A stretch of 64,000 nucleotides of DNA, taken from assembly GCF_014196195.1 (NCBI RefSeq), contig NZ_JACIDF010000010.1, positions 56,383 to 120,382 on the forward strand. Direction: 5' to 3'. Source of the stretch: Anoxybacteroides rupiense. Its GTDB lineage: Bacteria; Bacillota; Bacilli; Bacillales; Anoxybacillaceae. Shown here one piece after another: positions 35,651-45,066 of this stretch; position 1 is the first letter of the stretch, and each line of letters begins with the position of its first letter. The position numbers were made by a program, and so were the translations under genes. The notes beneath the pieces were generated by a model. It was not told where the DNA came from. It made no database searches and saw nothing but the letters and a program-made list of their open reading frames with translations.

Positions 35651-36898
35651 TTAGTTTGAAAACAAACGATCTTGTAGAGCTCTTAATTTCCAAACAGTGG
35701 TGGATGGATCTAACTCGACATCATCCAATGTTAAAAATTGGCCTTGTCTAATAGGGCGTTTGGCGATAATTTTTCCGCTGATTAAACCGATGGGGATGTG
35801 CGAATCTTTCTTCATCTCTTGATGAGTTTCAAGCACGCCTCTTACCGAGTAACCGCCAATGCCATCAATGGCTTCCCCTGCCTGGATATCGCGCTTGGCG
35901 ACAGCGACTGTTTCTGAAACGGGCGCGCCTAATGGATGAATCGACGTATCGTGATGCAATACGGCTTTGGCAATGGTGATCGGAGTTTCTAAACTTGCGA
36001 GATGATAAGGCCGGTAAAGAACGTAATGGGGACCTTTGCCAACTTTCAAATACCTTAATTCGGCATCCACAGGTTCTAATTCGCTTTTCACGATGACAAA
36101 TACGCCCGGTGCCAACCCTTTTACATATTCAACGACTCCGAATTGGTTTAAAACACCGCCGTTTTCTTGTAAATTCAGCTTGTCGGCAACCGTTTCCAAA
36201 TGGGCCTCCACGCCATGCATGCCCATTTTATCTGGAATGAGGCCTGTAGCGTTGCTTAACAAATTCATTTCCGCCATTGTTTTTGTGCCGTCCTGGAACG
36301 CCGCAAGCATATGGGCGCTCATCCGTTTTTGAAGAGCTTCTTCCTTGCACGTATCCGGATTGGCGTTTGGAATAAACGGGTTGTTTTTCCCTTTTCCAGC
36401 AACCAGTACTTCAAAGCCCATCGTCTTCGCAAACTCATACAGTTCAAGCGTGGCTGCCGGCTCATCTCCCGCCGATCCTGTATAAACCAACCCAGCTGAC
36501 GTAAACCAATTGTGCATGATAGAACCAATTGTAATATCTACTTCGACGTTAAGCAGTACTAAATGTTTTCTCGATCTCAATGCTTCCAGCGAAATATTGG
36601 CGCCGACTTCAGGAATCCCTGTCGCATCGACAATCACTTCCACTTCATCCGATTGAATGACTTTGCGGTAATCGCTGCTGACAAGAACAGGATGTTTTTT
36701 CGTTACTTTCGATTGATAATAGCTGCTGGCTCTTTCTGCCGCCTCCATATTGACATCGCAAATTCCTCTAACCTCCATGCCAGGTATGCGCGAGATTTGC
36801 GAAATCAGCCCAAATCCCATTTGACCTGCGCCAACCACCCCTACTTTAATCGGCTGACCGTCACGTTCCCGTGCAAGCAATTCTTGATAAACGGACAT
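35651..36898 (-). CDS. COG4091 NAD(P)-binding oxidoreductase with C-terminal SAF domain
   Basis: A 415-residue homoserine-dehydrogenase-like protein. The Rossmann motif GVVGAGQMGFGL lies near residue 19, then VDATGIPEVGA, and YTGSAGDEPAATLELYEFAK in the catalytic region. The C-terminal SAF domain includes AKRDIQAGEAIDG and AKRPIRQGQFLTLDDVEL. It takes the place of a sorbitol-6-phosphate dehydrogenase in this PTS operon, so the imported polyol phosphate is probably not sorbitol-6-phosphate. GGAG precedes ATG 36898. First gene of the operon. Confidence 0.78.
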   Translation of the reverse strand: MSVYQELLARERDGQPIKVGVVGAGQMGFGLISQISRIPGMEVRGICDVNMEAAERASSYYQSKVTKKHPVLVSSDYRKVIQSDEVEVIVDATGIPEVGANISLEALRSRKHLVLLNVEVDITIGSIMHNWFTSAGLVYTGSAGDEPAATLELYEFAKTMGFEVLVAGKGKNNPFIPNANPDTCKEEALQKRMSAHMLAAFQDGTKTMAEMNLLSNATGLIPDKMGMHGVEAHLETVADKLNLQENGGVLNQFGVVEYVKGLAPGVFVIVKSELEPVDAELRYLKVGKGPHYVLYRPYHLASLETPITIAKAVLHHDTSIHPLGAPVSETVAVAKRDIQAGEAIDGIGGYSVRGVLETHQEMKKDSHIPIGLISGKIIAKRPIRQGQFLTLDDVELDPSTTVWKLRALQDRLFSN

Positions 36899-36944
36899 GT
36901 TTCCAGCTCCTTCAAAGCGTTTTTTAACGTATGTGCACGCACTC

Positions 36945-37020
36945 GTAACATTTGTTACGACTAATAACATTTGTTAATAGATTATTATCATCATTATATC
37001 CTAGTTGTTCAAAAAGTCAA
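36945..37020 (-). promoter_or_regulatory. Promoter and tandem palindromic operators of the glucitol-type operon
   Basis: On the minus strand TTGACT (37015-37020) and TATAAT (36993-36998) are 16 bp apart. Two copies of TAACATTTGTTA (36946-36957 and 36965-36976) lie downstream of the -10, offset 19 bp. They are likely operators of regulator 2. Confidence 0.8.
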
Positions 37021-37218
37021 TAAATTCTTAAAATTATTTTTCAAACTTTTTATACTTTGAAATACCTATTGAAATTTGGTTATAATGATTTCAATCCTCG
37101 AGGAGTTTTTATCAATTGTGAGTGTCGGAAACATTTTACAGAAGGAAAAGAAGCCAGACTTGAATAATATACTTAATATAGAGAAGGATTTGATCCTTCA
37201 TAAAAAGAGGTGAAGAAC

Positions 37219-37566
37219 GTGGAAATTAAAGAAATAGAAGCGGTGTTGTTTTGCATTCATTGCAACGAAGAGCAAGACCACGTCATTACTTACATTAACG
37301 ATAAAATCTCAAAGATTGAATGTGTTCACTGCCATCACTCCGTTGAAATAAAGATTGATTTATTACATGAATTTTATCATGAGGTATATGAAAAAATTGT
37401 TCATAAACCGGCAGAGATCACAGAGGAATATCGAAGCGACCTCAGTAAATTTTTGCTTTCCCTTCCGGTCCGAATCATAAAAAAGCCTTACAGCATTTAT
37501 AAATATATGAAGCAAACAAGAGATGTTTTTAAAGCCTTTAAAGAGCAGCAGAAGCGAGAAAAGTAG
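37219..37566 (+). CDS. Zinc-ribbon hypothetical protein
   Basis: A 115-residue protein with two CxxC pairs (CIHC at about 12, CVHC at about 36), forming a zinc ribbon, followed by a basic helical C-terminus. GTG 37219 is preferred over GTG 37210, since AGAGG lies 8 nt before it. Similar uncharacterised proteins occur in Geobacillus. It is divergent from the glucitol-type operon. Confidence 0.7.
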   Translation: MEIKEIEAVLFCIHCNEEQDHVITYINDKISKIECVHCHHSVEIKIDLLHEFYHEVYEKIVHKPAEITEEYRSDLSKFLLSLPVRIIKKPYSIYKYMKQTRDVFKAFKEQQKREK

Positions 37567-37612
37567 CTTGTTCAATCTTCATCTCCCTCTTTCCTGCTGA
37601 CCTTCTCGATAA

Positions 37613-37678
37613 AAAGAAAAAGCGAAATTTCCTGCAAGGTAAAGGTGTTCTCCACGGCTGCCAAACAGGAAATTTCGC
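37613..37678 (-). terminator. Terminator between convergent genes
   Basis: A perfect 13-bp stem (GCGAAATTTCCTG, 37622-37634, with 37666-37678) encloses a 31-nt loop. The minus strand continues into TTTTTCTTTTT. Confidence 0.65.
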
Positions 37679-37890
37679 ATTTGTCTAACAACTGTATTTA
37701 GTAGATGCGATTAAATACAAGCAGAGTGTTAAATATATATCCATAATAGGATCTAAAATCCTTATTGAAACATTTCTTCGAGGTACAAGTGTTGGATATT
37801 CATATTCTGAAATTATTTTAGATCTTTTATCCTTAAACAGCGCCATTCGAAATGGTGACAGGCGCCGAAACAATCTGTTGGTTGAATTGA

Positions 37891-38076
37891 TCAATATATT
37901 TTGTGATAAAAAAAGTTTGTAAAAAATGCAAATATCAATCCGAGTGGAAACGAAAAAATAACAGACCAACCGTTGACTTTTCCGGTTTCTGCACTTATTT
38001 TTATAGCTTCTTTATATCCATATGCAAAATGGAAAACAGATAAAACATAAGTAATAATGAAGAAAGCAAAATCCAT
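37891..38076 (-). CDS. Small membrane protein
   Basis: A 61-residue protein with two hydrophobic helices (FAFFIITYVLSVFHFAYGY and VIFSFPLGLIFAFFTNFFY). GGAGGGG precedes the ATG by 6 nt. Function unknown. The 37690-37890 stretch below it shows no gene. Confidence 0.65.
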   Translation of the reverse strand: MDFAFFIITYVLSVFHFAYGYKEAIKISAETGKVNGWSVIFSFPLGLIFAFFTNFFYHKIY

Positions 38077-38266
38077 TTCTATCCCCTCCAGCTTTTGTCT
38101 TCTCTAAATTTCATATATTCACGCTTATCCATTTTTAATACAAAAAATAAATAGTATGAATGCATCAACATCCTGTTTTTAATTGTATCTAGATACATCG
38201 TGTCTTTTTAGTTGGGGGAAACTATTGTTTTACATCATCATATTTCAACTTAGAGAAAGACCATAT

Positions 38267-39016
38267 TTATCTTAACGAACGGATCGAAATCATGCGTCTT
38301 AATTCTTCAATCGAAACATTCGCTTTATGCAACATGGCGTGGCAATTCGGACATACCGGCCGTAAATCTTCAAAAGGATTAACTTTGTACTCTTCATTGA
38401 TTTCACTTAGTGGTTTGAGATGATGAACTTCGATAAAGTGTTTACCGATCCTTCCATAGAACTCCTCAAAATCAAAGTCACAAACCGAACATCGGTATCC
38501 ATATTTTGATAAACACAACTGTCTTGCTTTCGCATTCCGTTCATAGCGATTGACGGCTACTAATTTTTTACTGCCTTCATATAATTCCACATGGTCCAAT
38601 TCCTGTTCTTCCGGCATCAGAAACATTTTCTTCTGCTCCGATTCTCCCTCAAACTCATAAAGACGGACCGCTTCTTTTAATTCAGGTCTCACTTGCCAAA
38701 AGCATTGATTCCGATATTCTTCTCCTAAAAAGGGAATATGCCACCATCGAATCGTACCATCTTCTCTTTGCGGAAACGTTATCCCTGGCAATCGTTTGCG
38801 TATCCTCCTTCCAAGACGACCCAATTGAGAATTAAATCCCCGATGGTCTACTCTGTTTAAAAGTTTTGCTACTTGTCTGCCTGTCGCTTTTGAATCCTTT
38901 TGTTTATAAACCGTCAAGATGAGCACTATATCTTCTGTGCGAAAAACTTCCGGGTCTTTCAACAATTGAAGCCACTGATGAACGGAAATATCAAGCGGAT
39001 CATTATATACCTTCAT
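38267..39016 (-). CDS. HNH endonuclease
   Basis: A 249-residue nuclease. The C-terminal HNH domain has CSVCDFDFEEFYG, HFIEVHHLKPLSE and LRPVCPNCHAMLHK (two zinc Cys pairs, catalytic His). The N-terminal 140 residues may recognise DNA. Related McrA-like enzymes cut modified or foreign DNA. The start with GGGGAG upstream (39014-39016) is chosen over a longer frame. Confidence 0.85.
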   Translation of the reverse strand: MKVYNDPLDISVHQWLQLLKDPEVFRTEDIVLILTVYKQKDSKATGRQVAKLLNRVDHRGFNSQLGRLGRRIRKRLPGITFPQREDGTIRWWHIPFLGEEYRNQCFWQVRPELKEAVRLYEFEGESEQKKMFLMPEEQELDHVELYEGSKKLVAVNRYERNAKARQLCLSKYGYRCSVCDFDFEEFYGRIGKHFIEVHHLKPLSEINEEYKVNPFEDLRPVCPNCHAMLHKANVSIEELRRMISIRSLR

Positions 39017-39103
39017 TCTTTTCTCCCCTCTCTCTAGAAAACAAACGACATGCTTGCTAACGACTTCCCCATCTCCTAAATGAAGGCTGGTCCGCACCTC
39101 CTC

Positions 39104-39444
39104 CTACATATGGTAACCAATTCCTTCATAAAGCTTCTGCAAGATTTCTTCTTGATACCCGGCTTTTTTTATTTTTCGCATTTTCTCTTTGATCGGCTGC
39201 AATTCTTCAAGCGTAACCGTCTCTAGTTTCTCTACCCGGTCAAGCGACAGCAAAACAAGGCATAATCCAATAGATCTTGAAAATCTTGAATACCCATGTA
39301 ACCGACGGGAAAAATTGAACCGTTTTCTCTAAATAAGAGTGAACACTTTTCTGGAAATTCCAGCGTAATCCCTATCACTTGACATGGAGCCTCTGCGTAC
39401 AAGATATTTCCTAAAAAGCGAGCAACAACAAGAATCAGCCGCAT
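39104..39444 (-). pseudogene. Unidentified protein fragment, frameshifted
   Basis: Two frames join near 39240: FPEKCSLLFRENGSIFPVGY ... GIQDFQDLLDYAL runs out of frame and continues LSLDRVEKLETVTLEELQPI ... LQKLYEGIGYHM. The break lies at a TTTT run. The 5' end appears cut by the nearby IS fragment. Directly upstream of the HNH gene, it may have been its partner. No family recognised. Confidence 0.5.
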
Positions 39445-39532
39445 GAAACGAGGCTATCATGTACGCCACTCCATGTAAAGTGCACGCTTCTAAACTGTTC
39501 AATTTAATCAGTCGAATTCTGTTCAGTTTTAT

Positions 39533-39655
39533 TTAGCGGTCACAGTTGTAAGCCAATCCTAACTCTTTTGCCACTTGGGCGATGGACTTATCCCCCTCCA
39601 AGCATAAATCAACGGCTTGAATCTTGTATTCTTGATCAAATGTTCTCTTTTTCAT
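39533..39655 (-). mobile_element. IS3-family OrfA fragment
   Basis: About 41 residues starting MKKRTFDQEYKIQAVDLCLE then KSIAQVAKELGLAYN are the HTH start of an IS3-family OrfA. The frame ends at once and no OrfB is present. Confidence 0.75.
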
Positions 39656-39875
39656 GATTGGACACCTCGAACCGATTGTCATTAAGTTGATTATCATCTC
39701 TCTGTTCTCCGTGTCCAATTTTTAGACTCACATCATTTTTATACAAATAGAAACTGAGAAATTAAAAATTCCGTAATTATTTATCGACATAGCTTCGTGA
39801 AGGATCCTAATGGATGGAGGAAGTAAAAAGGTAGAATCTGAATGACTGATAAGTTTTCTTAATAAAAATACTCAA

Positions 39876-39919
39876 CAAAAAACTGATTCAAAAAGTTTAT
39901 AAAGACCATTTTGAATCAG
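39876..39919 (-). terminator. Terminator of the ascorbate-type PTS/lactonase operon
   Basis: CTGATTCAAAA (39883-39893) pairs perfectly with TTTTGAATCAG (39909-39919), and the minus strand continues TTTTTTG. It lies about 195 bp after the SIS-domain gene. The rest of 39720-40114 shows no gene. Confidence 0.8.
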
Positions 39920-40114
39920 CCGGTTATTAAAAGTTAACGGAACAATTTTAGAATATAAAAAAAATTCATGAAATATTATCTAAATACTCTGATCTAAATA
40001 CAAACTTTTCTAATGAAACATAGATTAAGTACTTTACAGGAAATTATGTGACTCCTTACCTTAATAAAATTTTATATCAATTTGTACAGTTAGGAGTAAA
40101 AGCCGGAAAATTCT

Positions 40115-40861
40115 TTAACCTAATCCTTTTGTCAATAGAGGAATTCTTTCTTTATATTTATTAATGAGTAACTGATTGTGTTCATCTGCCCCCTCTATAT
40201 TTCCACTTAGAAAAACAGGTGGAGTGAAACCTTCTTTCGCCATAATCACAATTGCCTCAGCAAAAATGCCATTTAAAATAACGGCTCCTGAAACTGTAGA
40301 TGTTGGCGAGAACGGTATAGCCACCTTTTCATGTTTTAATATAGCGTCTCCGATTACGGAATGATTATCAATCACTAGGTCTCCCACTTCATATAACCTC
40401 TTTCCACTTTCATGTCTTGAAGGTTGACTGTTCGAGTACTCCATAGAAGTTATAATAATCACAAAGGCTCCCTTTTCTCTTGCATGGAGTGCAACGTCAA
40501 TTGGAACGGCATTTCTTCCGGATGTGGAAAGGACAATAAATACATCTCCTGATCGAATGTCTTGTCTGCTCATAAATGTATGTGCATAATTGTTTTTACG
40601 TTCTAACATCGATGAAAGAACTGCTCCTTCATGAAGCATTAAAGGCTCATGAAAAATGGGTTTAATCGGTACAAGCCCGCCCGCTCGATAAAACACTTCT
40701 TCCGTTAAAATATGGGAGTGTCCACACCCAAATAATTGAACAATTCCTCCGTGTTTTATAGCTTCTGCCACTTTTTCCGCTGCCTTTTTCATTGAATCTG
40801 TCTCTTCATTTTTTATTTTTTGCAACAAATGTTCAATTTTCTGAAAATATTGAGCGATCAT
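40115..40861 (-). CDS. SIS-domain sugar-phosphate isomerase-like protein
   Basis: A 248-residue SIS protein: GGIVQLFGCGHSHILTEEVF, VFIVLSTSGRNAVPIDVALH and ILNGIFAEAIVIMAKEG are typical of sugar-phosphate-binding isomerase-like proteins. ATG overlaps the stop of the aldolase gene (ATGA). A role as isomerase or deaminase of a phosphorylated amino sugar in this operon is inference. Confidence 0.82.
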   Translation of the reverse strand: MIAQYFQKIEHLLQKIKNEETDSMKKAAEKVAEAIKHGGIVQLFGCGHSHILTEEVFYRAGGLVPIKPIFHEPLMLHEGAVLSSMLERKNNYAHTFMSRQDIRSGDVFIVLSTSGRNAVPIDVALHAREKGAFVIIITSMEYSNSQPSRHESGKRLYEVGDLVIDNHSVIGDAILKHEKVAIPFSPTSTVSGAVILNGIFAEAIVIMAKEGFTPPVFLSGNIEGADEHNQLLINKYKERIPLLTKGLG

Positions 40862-41583
40862 AATGTTCCCCCTTTTAACAACGTCAATAGATCCCTAACT
40901 TTTTCATGATTCGTTTTACTAGGTTCTACTAATAAATCTCCAAAAATATGGGGCATAAATAATTCAATATGGGTCTGTTGGATGGCTTTAAACATTATTG
41001 GTACGTGTTCAATTTTAATACCACCTGCCGGCTCAATCCCACGAATACCTCTTTTCACTGCTTCTTTTGCAATAAATACAAGTTCTTCCAAATGAGTTAA
41101 CCCCTTTACCGGCATCACTTTGATTGAATCAATATTAAGAGCTGCTGCTAAATCTAAGCACGATTCAACATCAACTGTAGCTCCAGTGGACAATCTCACT
41201 TTACCGATTATACCAGTTGGCACTACTAAGGCATTAATCATTGGTTTGACATTATTCGCCTCTAAATATCCTTTGGCGTAGCTAGCTGTTTCATACGGTT
41301 GATTAATATGCTCGGATTTTGCCTCAACTGCCATTTGAACAACACGTTTCCATTCTCGGAAGTTTCCACCGCCTCCAAGACCAATACTAACTACAGGAAC
41401 AGCTTTTTTTAATTCGCGTAATTTCGCCACACCCTCATCTATAGTAGAATAGTCTGCTGCTGCAATTCCTGGAACGATATATCCTTCTCCAGCATCATAA
41501 ATTGCTTTTGCGTTTTCTTCACCACTTGCCAATACATTGATTAATAATTGATCCCTAAATTTTTTCATTTTAAGCAATTTCAT
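40858..41583 (-). CDS. KDGP aldolase family protein (DgaF-like)
   Basis: A 241-residue protein resembling DgaF, the 2-dehydro-3-deoxy-phosphogluconate aldolase of glucosaminate catabolism: INVLASGEENAKAIYDAGEG, VSIGLGGGGNFREW, NALVVPTGIIGKVRLSTGA, IKVMPVKGL and GIEPAGGI. It would split a 2-keto-3-deoxy acid phosphate into pyruvate and a triose phosphate. ATG 41581-41583 follows GGAG by 8 nt; it overlaps the end of the creatininase-family gene. Confidence 0.85.
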   Translation of the reverse strand: MKLLKMKKFRDQLLINVLASGEENAKAIYDAGEGYIVPGIAAADYSTIDEGVAKLRELKKAVPVVSIGLGGGGNFREWKRVVQMAVEAKSEHINQPYETASYAKGYLEANNVKPMINALVVPTGIIGKVRLSTGATVDVESCLDLAAALNIDSIKVMPVKGLTHLEELVFIAKEAVKRGIRGIEPAGGIKIEHVPIMFKAIQQTHIELFMPHIFGDLLVEPSKTNHEKVRDLLTLLKGGTL

Positions 41584-42301
41584 CTTTTGCACTCCTTAAC
41601 ATTGCTGCCATTTTTTCAATGGCAGCTTCAACAATTTTCTCTCCCTTTTCTTTTGTGGCAAGAGTTGCATCTCCAAGAACAGCAGTATTAGTAAATTTCT
41701 GCCAAGGAGTTGGTGTGAAATCAGCACTTTCCGGTATATTTGGGATGTCGCAGATGGCCTTATCCATATTCGTGTGTTCTTCAGCTAAATAAAGCATGAT
41801 TGATGTTTCGACTTCACAAGCATGAAAATAAGTGGAATGGACGGATTGAGTTTCTCTTACATCTTTTAAAATTGTATTCATCCCAGGATAAAAGAAATAA
41901 AAAACTTTAAAATCCTGAAATCGATCATAAAGAACTCGTGCAGCATCTTTTAAAGCCGGTTGATTCCCTAAATGACCATTTACGATCGCCCAAATTCGAA
42001 AACCTTGTTTATATAAACTTGTTCCTATATCAACGAGGACTGAAATTAAAGATTCATTTGAAATATTTATGCTCCCAGGAAAGTCTCGTAAACTCCATAC
42101 TTGTCCATAAGGTAAAGTAGGGAGAACAAATGCATGAACCTTTTCAGCAAGCTTTTCTGATAACCGTTCAGCTAAAATATTATCTGTCGATAGAGGCAAG
42201 TGTGGACCGTGAGCTTCAATAGCCCCAATTGGCAATATGGCTATTTTCCTTTCCTGAATTTTATGTTTCACTTCAAAAGAGTTTTCATATTCAAATTTCA
42301 T
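41570..42301 (-). CDS. Creatininase family amidohydrolase
   Basis: A 243-residue metal-dependent hydrolase: ILPIGAIEAHGPHLPLSTDN carries the metal-binding Glu, His and Asp, and WAIVNGHLGNQPAL and FHACEVETSIMLYL complete the family pattern. Members open cyclic or linear amides (creatinine, formamides). Its presence suggests the substrate contains an amide or N-acyl group. Second enzyme gene in the operon. Confidence 0.85.
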   Translation of the reverse strand: MKFEYENSFEVKHKIQERKIAILPIGAIEAHGPHLPLSTDNILAERLSEKLAEKVHAFVLPTLPYGQVWSLRDFPGSINISNESLISVLVDIGTSLYKQGFRIWAIVNGHLGNQPALKDAARVLYDRFQDFKVFYFFYPGMNTILKDVRETQSVHSTYFHACEVETSIMLYLAEEHTNMDKAICDIPNIPESADFTPTPWQKFTNTAVLGDATLATKEKGEKIVEAAIEKMAAMLRSAKDEIA

Positions 42302-42321
42302 CTAGTTCACCTGCATTCAAC

Positions 42322-43314
42322 TCATTTTTTAAATGCAAAACATTTTGCCGGATTTTCCACAAAGAAAAGATAAACTAATTTTTCACCGTCAAAACCGGCT
42401 TTGTTCGCTTCATCAATAAATCTCGGCACCCATTTAGCGATAATATACTCTAAACCTAATCCGTCATCATAATGTTTGTAATAAGTCTTTCTTGCTGTAT
42501 CTCCACTAACTAAAATTTGTCCCTCATATCCTTTACGAACTAATTCTAAAATACAATGAATCCTCGTACTTTCTGGTGCATACTTAATTTTTGCTATTCC
42601 ATCAAAGCAAAGAAAAGCTCCTGTCTTTGCGATTTGCTCATGATAATACGGATCGGGATTTCGATCCATATGACCAAAGCTGACGTATGATAAATCAACA
42701 CCCTCACTCTTTAATATTTCAATTTGTTCTAATGCCATCGTGCCAACTTCTGTATGTGAGTGAACAGGAGCTTTCGTTTCATGATGAGCTCGCGCAACAG
42801 CACGTATTGTTTTTTCTTCTAAAGGAGTAATGCGATTATAGCCTGTTCCAAACTTCACTTGTCCTCCTTTATAAGAAGTTCCTTCCAATCCTTCTTCAAT
42901 TTCTTTTACAACAAATTCTGTTAACTCATTAATCGATGAATGGTCAATCCATTGTGTATAAGTATCAAAAGGTCCTATTACTTTTCTTACTTTTTCTTCT
43001 ATTTTCGCATCCCATAAAAAGCTTTTATTAAACCCAGCCGTTCCAATAATAAAAATTCCGGCTTCTTTCCCTATTTCTGCAACTGCCTCTACATCTCGAC
43101 CATAATCAACTGCAGTTGCATCTACAATTGTTTGTCCACCGTGTTTTTTAAAATCTAACACATCTTTTAGGGAAGCCTCTTTATTATCTAATAATAAGTC
43201 ATTCTCTCCTTTTTCAACCCAATACGGAGGACGACAAACAATATGTTCATGAGAATAGGTAAATCCAAGCTGTTCCGGTTTTATATCACCAAAAAATGTT
43301 CGGATGAAAGACAT
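42322..43314 (-). CDS. Phosphotriesterase-family lactonase
   Basis: A 330-residue TIM-barrel amidohydrolase: FTYSHEHIVC (metal-binding HxH), GGQTIVDATAVDYGRD, GGQVKFGTGY (bridging Lys), PVHSHTEVGTM, SFGHMDRNPD and LVSGDTARKTY. Characterised relatives (Listeria, Bacillus, Mycoplasma) hydrolyse phosphorylated furanose lactones. Start ATG 43312-43314 follows AGAGGTG; the longer form lacks a site. It probably opens a lactone of the PTS-imported sugar acid. Confidence 0.85.
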   Translation of the reverse strand: MSFIRTFFGDIKPEQLGFTYSHEHIVCRPPYWVEKGENDLLLDNKEASLKDVLDFKKHGGQTIVDATAVDYGRDVEAVAEIGKEAGIFIIGTAGFNKSFLWDAKIEEKVRKVIGPFDTYTQWIDHSSINELTEFVVKEIEEGLEGTSYKGGQVKFGTGYNRITPLEEKTIRAVARAHHETKAPVHSHTEVGTMALEQIEILKSEGVDLSYVSFGHMDRNPDPYYHEQIAKTGAFLCFDGIAKIKYAPESTRIHCILELVRKGYEGQILVSGDTARKTYYKHYDDGLGLEYIIAKWVPRFIDEANKAGFDGEKLVYLFFVENPAKCFAFKK

Positions 43315-43450
43315 GCTAGACACCTCTTTTTTCATTTTTTATCCTAATTGGAAATGTCCACACTTGTGCAGGAAATATATAATTAAGACCAGGCTTCCCC
43401 AATCGTGAAAGACTTCTAACCTAATATATTCCAACCATCTTATTCAATCA

Positions 43451-44749
43451 TTAGAAAAATAAACCTGATAGAAAGCGAATAATCGGCCCTAAAATAAACA
43501 TGTCAGAGTCTGCAGCCCACATTGCTGTGTCAGGAACAGTACTTGCGATTAAGTTTCTTACCATGAAATATTGTCCCCAAGCAACTACCGTCGCCGTAAT
43601 AAATCCACCGATTAAGGCACCGCGTACACCACCTGTCGCATTACCAAACACTCCGGCTGTGGCCCCATGGAAAAATAAAACGATCATGGTAGGTACAAAA
43701 ATGTAAGCAACTGTATTCCCTAACACAACCAACCACAGTATTGCCCCGACAAAGGCACCAACAAATCCTAAAATAACAGCGTTTGGAGCAAATGGGAACA
43801 CAACCGGACAGTCTAATGCAGGTTTTGCACCTGGAACTAATTTGGTTGCAATACCGTTGAAAGCAGGTACAATTTCACCAATGAACATCCGTACCCCCAT
43901 CAACACAACTGCAATACCACCCGCAAATGTAAATGATTGAATAATTGAATATACAATAAAGTCTTGTCCACCTGTACTTCCTATTAATTCCTCGGCTCCA
44001 GGGGTTGTTTTTAACGAAACGACAATGGCCCCAATAAGAAATAGAATTCCCATAGTCAGCGCCGTAATAACGTTTGAATCTCTTAAAAACTCGAGGCCTT
44101 TAGGCAATTTTATTTTTTCTGAATCGTTTTCCTTATTTCCTAAATATTTACCTGCAATAGCTGCCAAAAGTGATACAGATGCAGAAGTATGTCCTAGAGC
44201 AATGTTATCATTCCCCGTTATTTTCCTCATGAACGGCTGCGTCAGTGTAGGTTGGATGGTCCAATAAAGCCCCATTACAATTGACAAAAATGTGACCAAT
44301 CCCCAAAATGACAATTTGTCCCCCACTGTATGAACAACGACTCCTGCAAAAATCATTGTTGTCCAGAACATCATATGACCCGTTAAATAAATATACTTAA
44401 AAGGTGTCATTCGAGCTAAAAGTACGTTGATCAGAAATCCTAATGTCATGGCCAATGTTACAGCGCTACCAAACTTCGCATTGAAAACATCTTGCCCCAT
44501 AAAGTTTGATAATGCTTCAGCTTCTAAGTTAAACACTTCTTTCCACATTGGTTCAAATACGTTCAGTGCCCCGACAATAATCCCTGATCCAGCACTAATG
44601 ATCAAAAAGCCAATAATTGCTTTAAATGTACCGCTGATTACTTGACTGGCCGTTTTCTTTTGAAGCAATAAACCGATTAAAACGATAATTCCTAATAAAA
44701 TTGCCGGTGTCCCGAAAAAGTTATCGGCTAACCAATACAAAAATTCCAT
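43451..44749 (-). CDS. PTS EIIC, ascorbate family (UlaA/SgaT-like)
   Basis: A 432-residue permease of the ascorbate PTS family, about ten helices, with MTLGFLINVLLARMTPFKYI, GHTSASVSLLAAIAGKYLG and VFPFAPNAVILGFVGAFVGA. It imports and phosphorylates the substrate with EIIB and EIIA encoded upstream. The downstream enzymes differ from the known ascorbate pathway, so the substrate is probably another sugar acid or lactone. Confidence 0.9.
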   Translation of the reverse strand: MEFLYWLADNFFGTPAILLGIIVLIGLLLQKKTASQVISGTFKAIIGFLIISAGSGIIVGALNVFEPMWKEVFNLEAEALSNFMGQDVFNAKFGSAVTLAMTLGFLINVLLARMTPFKYIYLTGHMMFWTTMIFAGVVVHTVGDKLSFWGLVTFLSIVMGLYWTIQPTLTQPFMRKITGNDNIALGHTSASVSLLAAIAGKYLGNKENDSEKIKLPKGLEFLRDSNVITALTMGILFLIGAIVVSLKTTPGAEELIGSTGGQDFIVYSIIQSFTFAGGIAVVLMGVRMFIGEIVPAFNGIATKLVPGAKPALDCPVVFPFAPNAVILGFVGAFVGAILWLVVLGNTVAYIFVPTMIVLFFHGATAGVFGNATGGVRGALIGGFITATVVAWGQYFMVRNLIASTVPDTAMWAADSDMFILGPIIRFLSGLFF

Positions 44750-44776
44750 GCTTACTCCTCCCCCCTAAACTAAGGT

Positions 44777-45040
44777 TTATAAATTTTCTTTTAAAGCTGA
44801 ACGAATTTCATCCATATCAAAATAGTTATTCACTATAATGACCTTAGAGGGTGTTCCTTTTAATGATTGAGCTAGTTCATTACTAGTAATAATGATATCC
44901 GGGTTCAGACTGGAAGCTGAGGATACATCCGTATTATCCACATCAGCCGTAATCCCCATTTCCCTTAATGCCGTTTCGACGTTCATTCGCAATATTAAAC
45001 TTGTTCCTTGACCTAAACCACAAACGCATAAAATTTTCAT
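44777..45040 (-). CDS. PTS EIIB, ascorbate/galactitol type
   Basis: An 87-residue phosphocarrier with the active Cys in ILCVCGLGQGTSL. ATG 45038-45040 is preferred; a longer frame begins nine codons upstream. Confidence 0.9.
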   Translation of the reverse strand: MKILCVCGLGQGTSLILRMNVETALREMGITADVDNTDVSSASSLNPDIIITSNELAQSLKGTPSKVIIVNNYFDMDEIRSALKENL

Positions 45041-45066
45041 CGTCACCCAACTCTCCTTTTGATCCA

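Noticed and set aside
37685..37969. 94-codon minus-strand ORF
   Set aside because: It overlaps the better supported 61-residue membrane protein gene in another frame and has no ribosome site.
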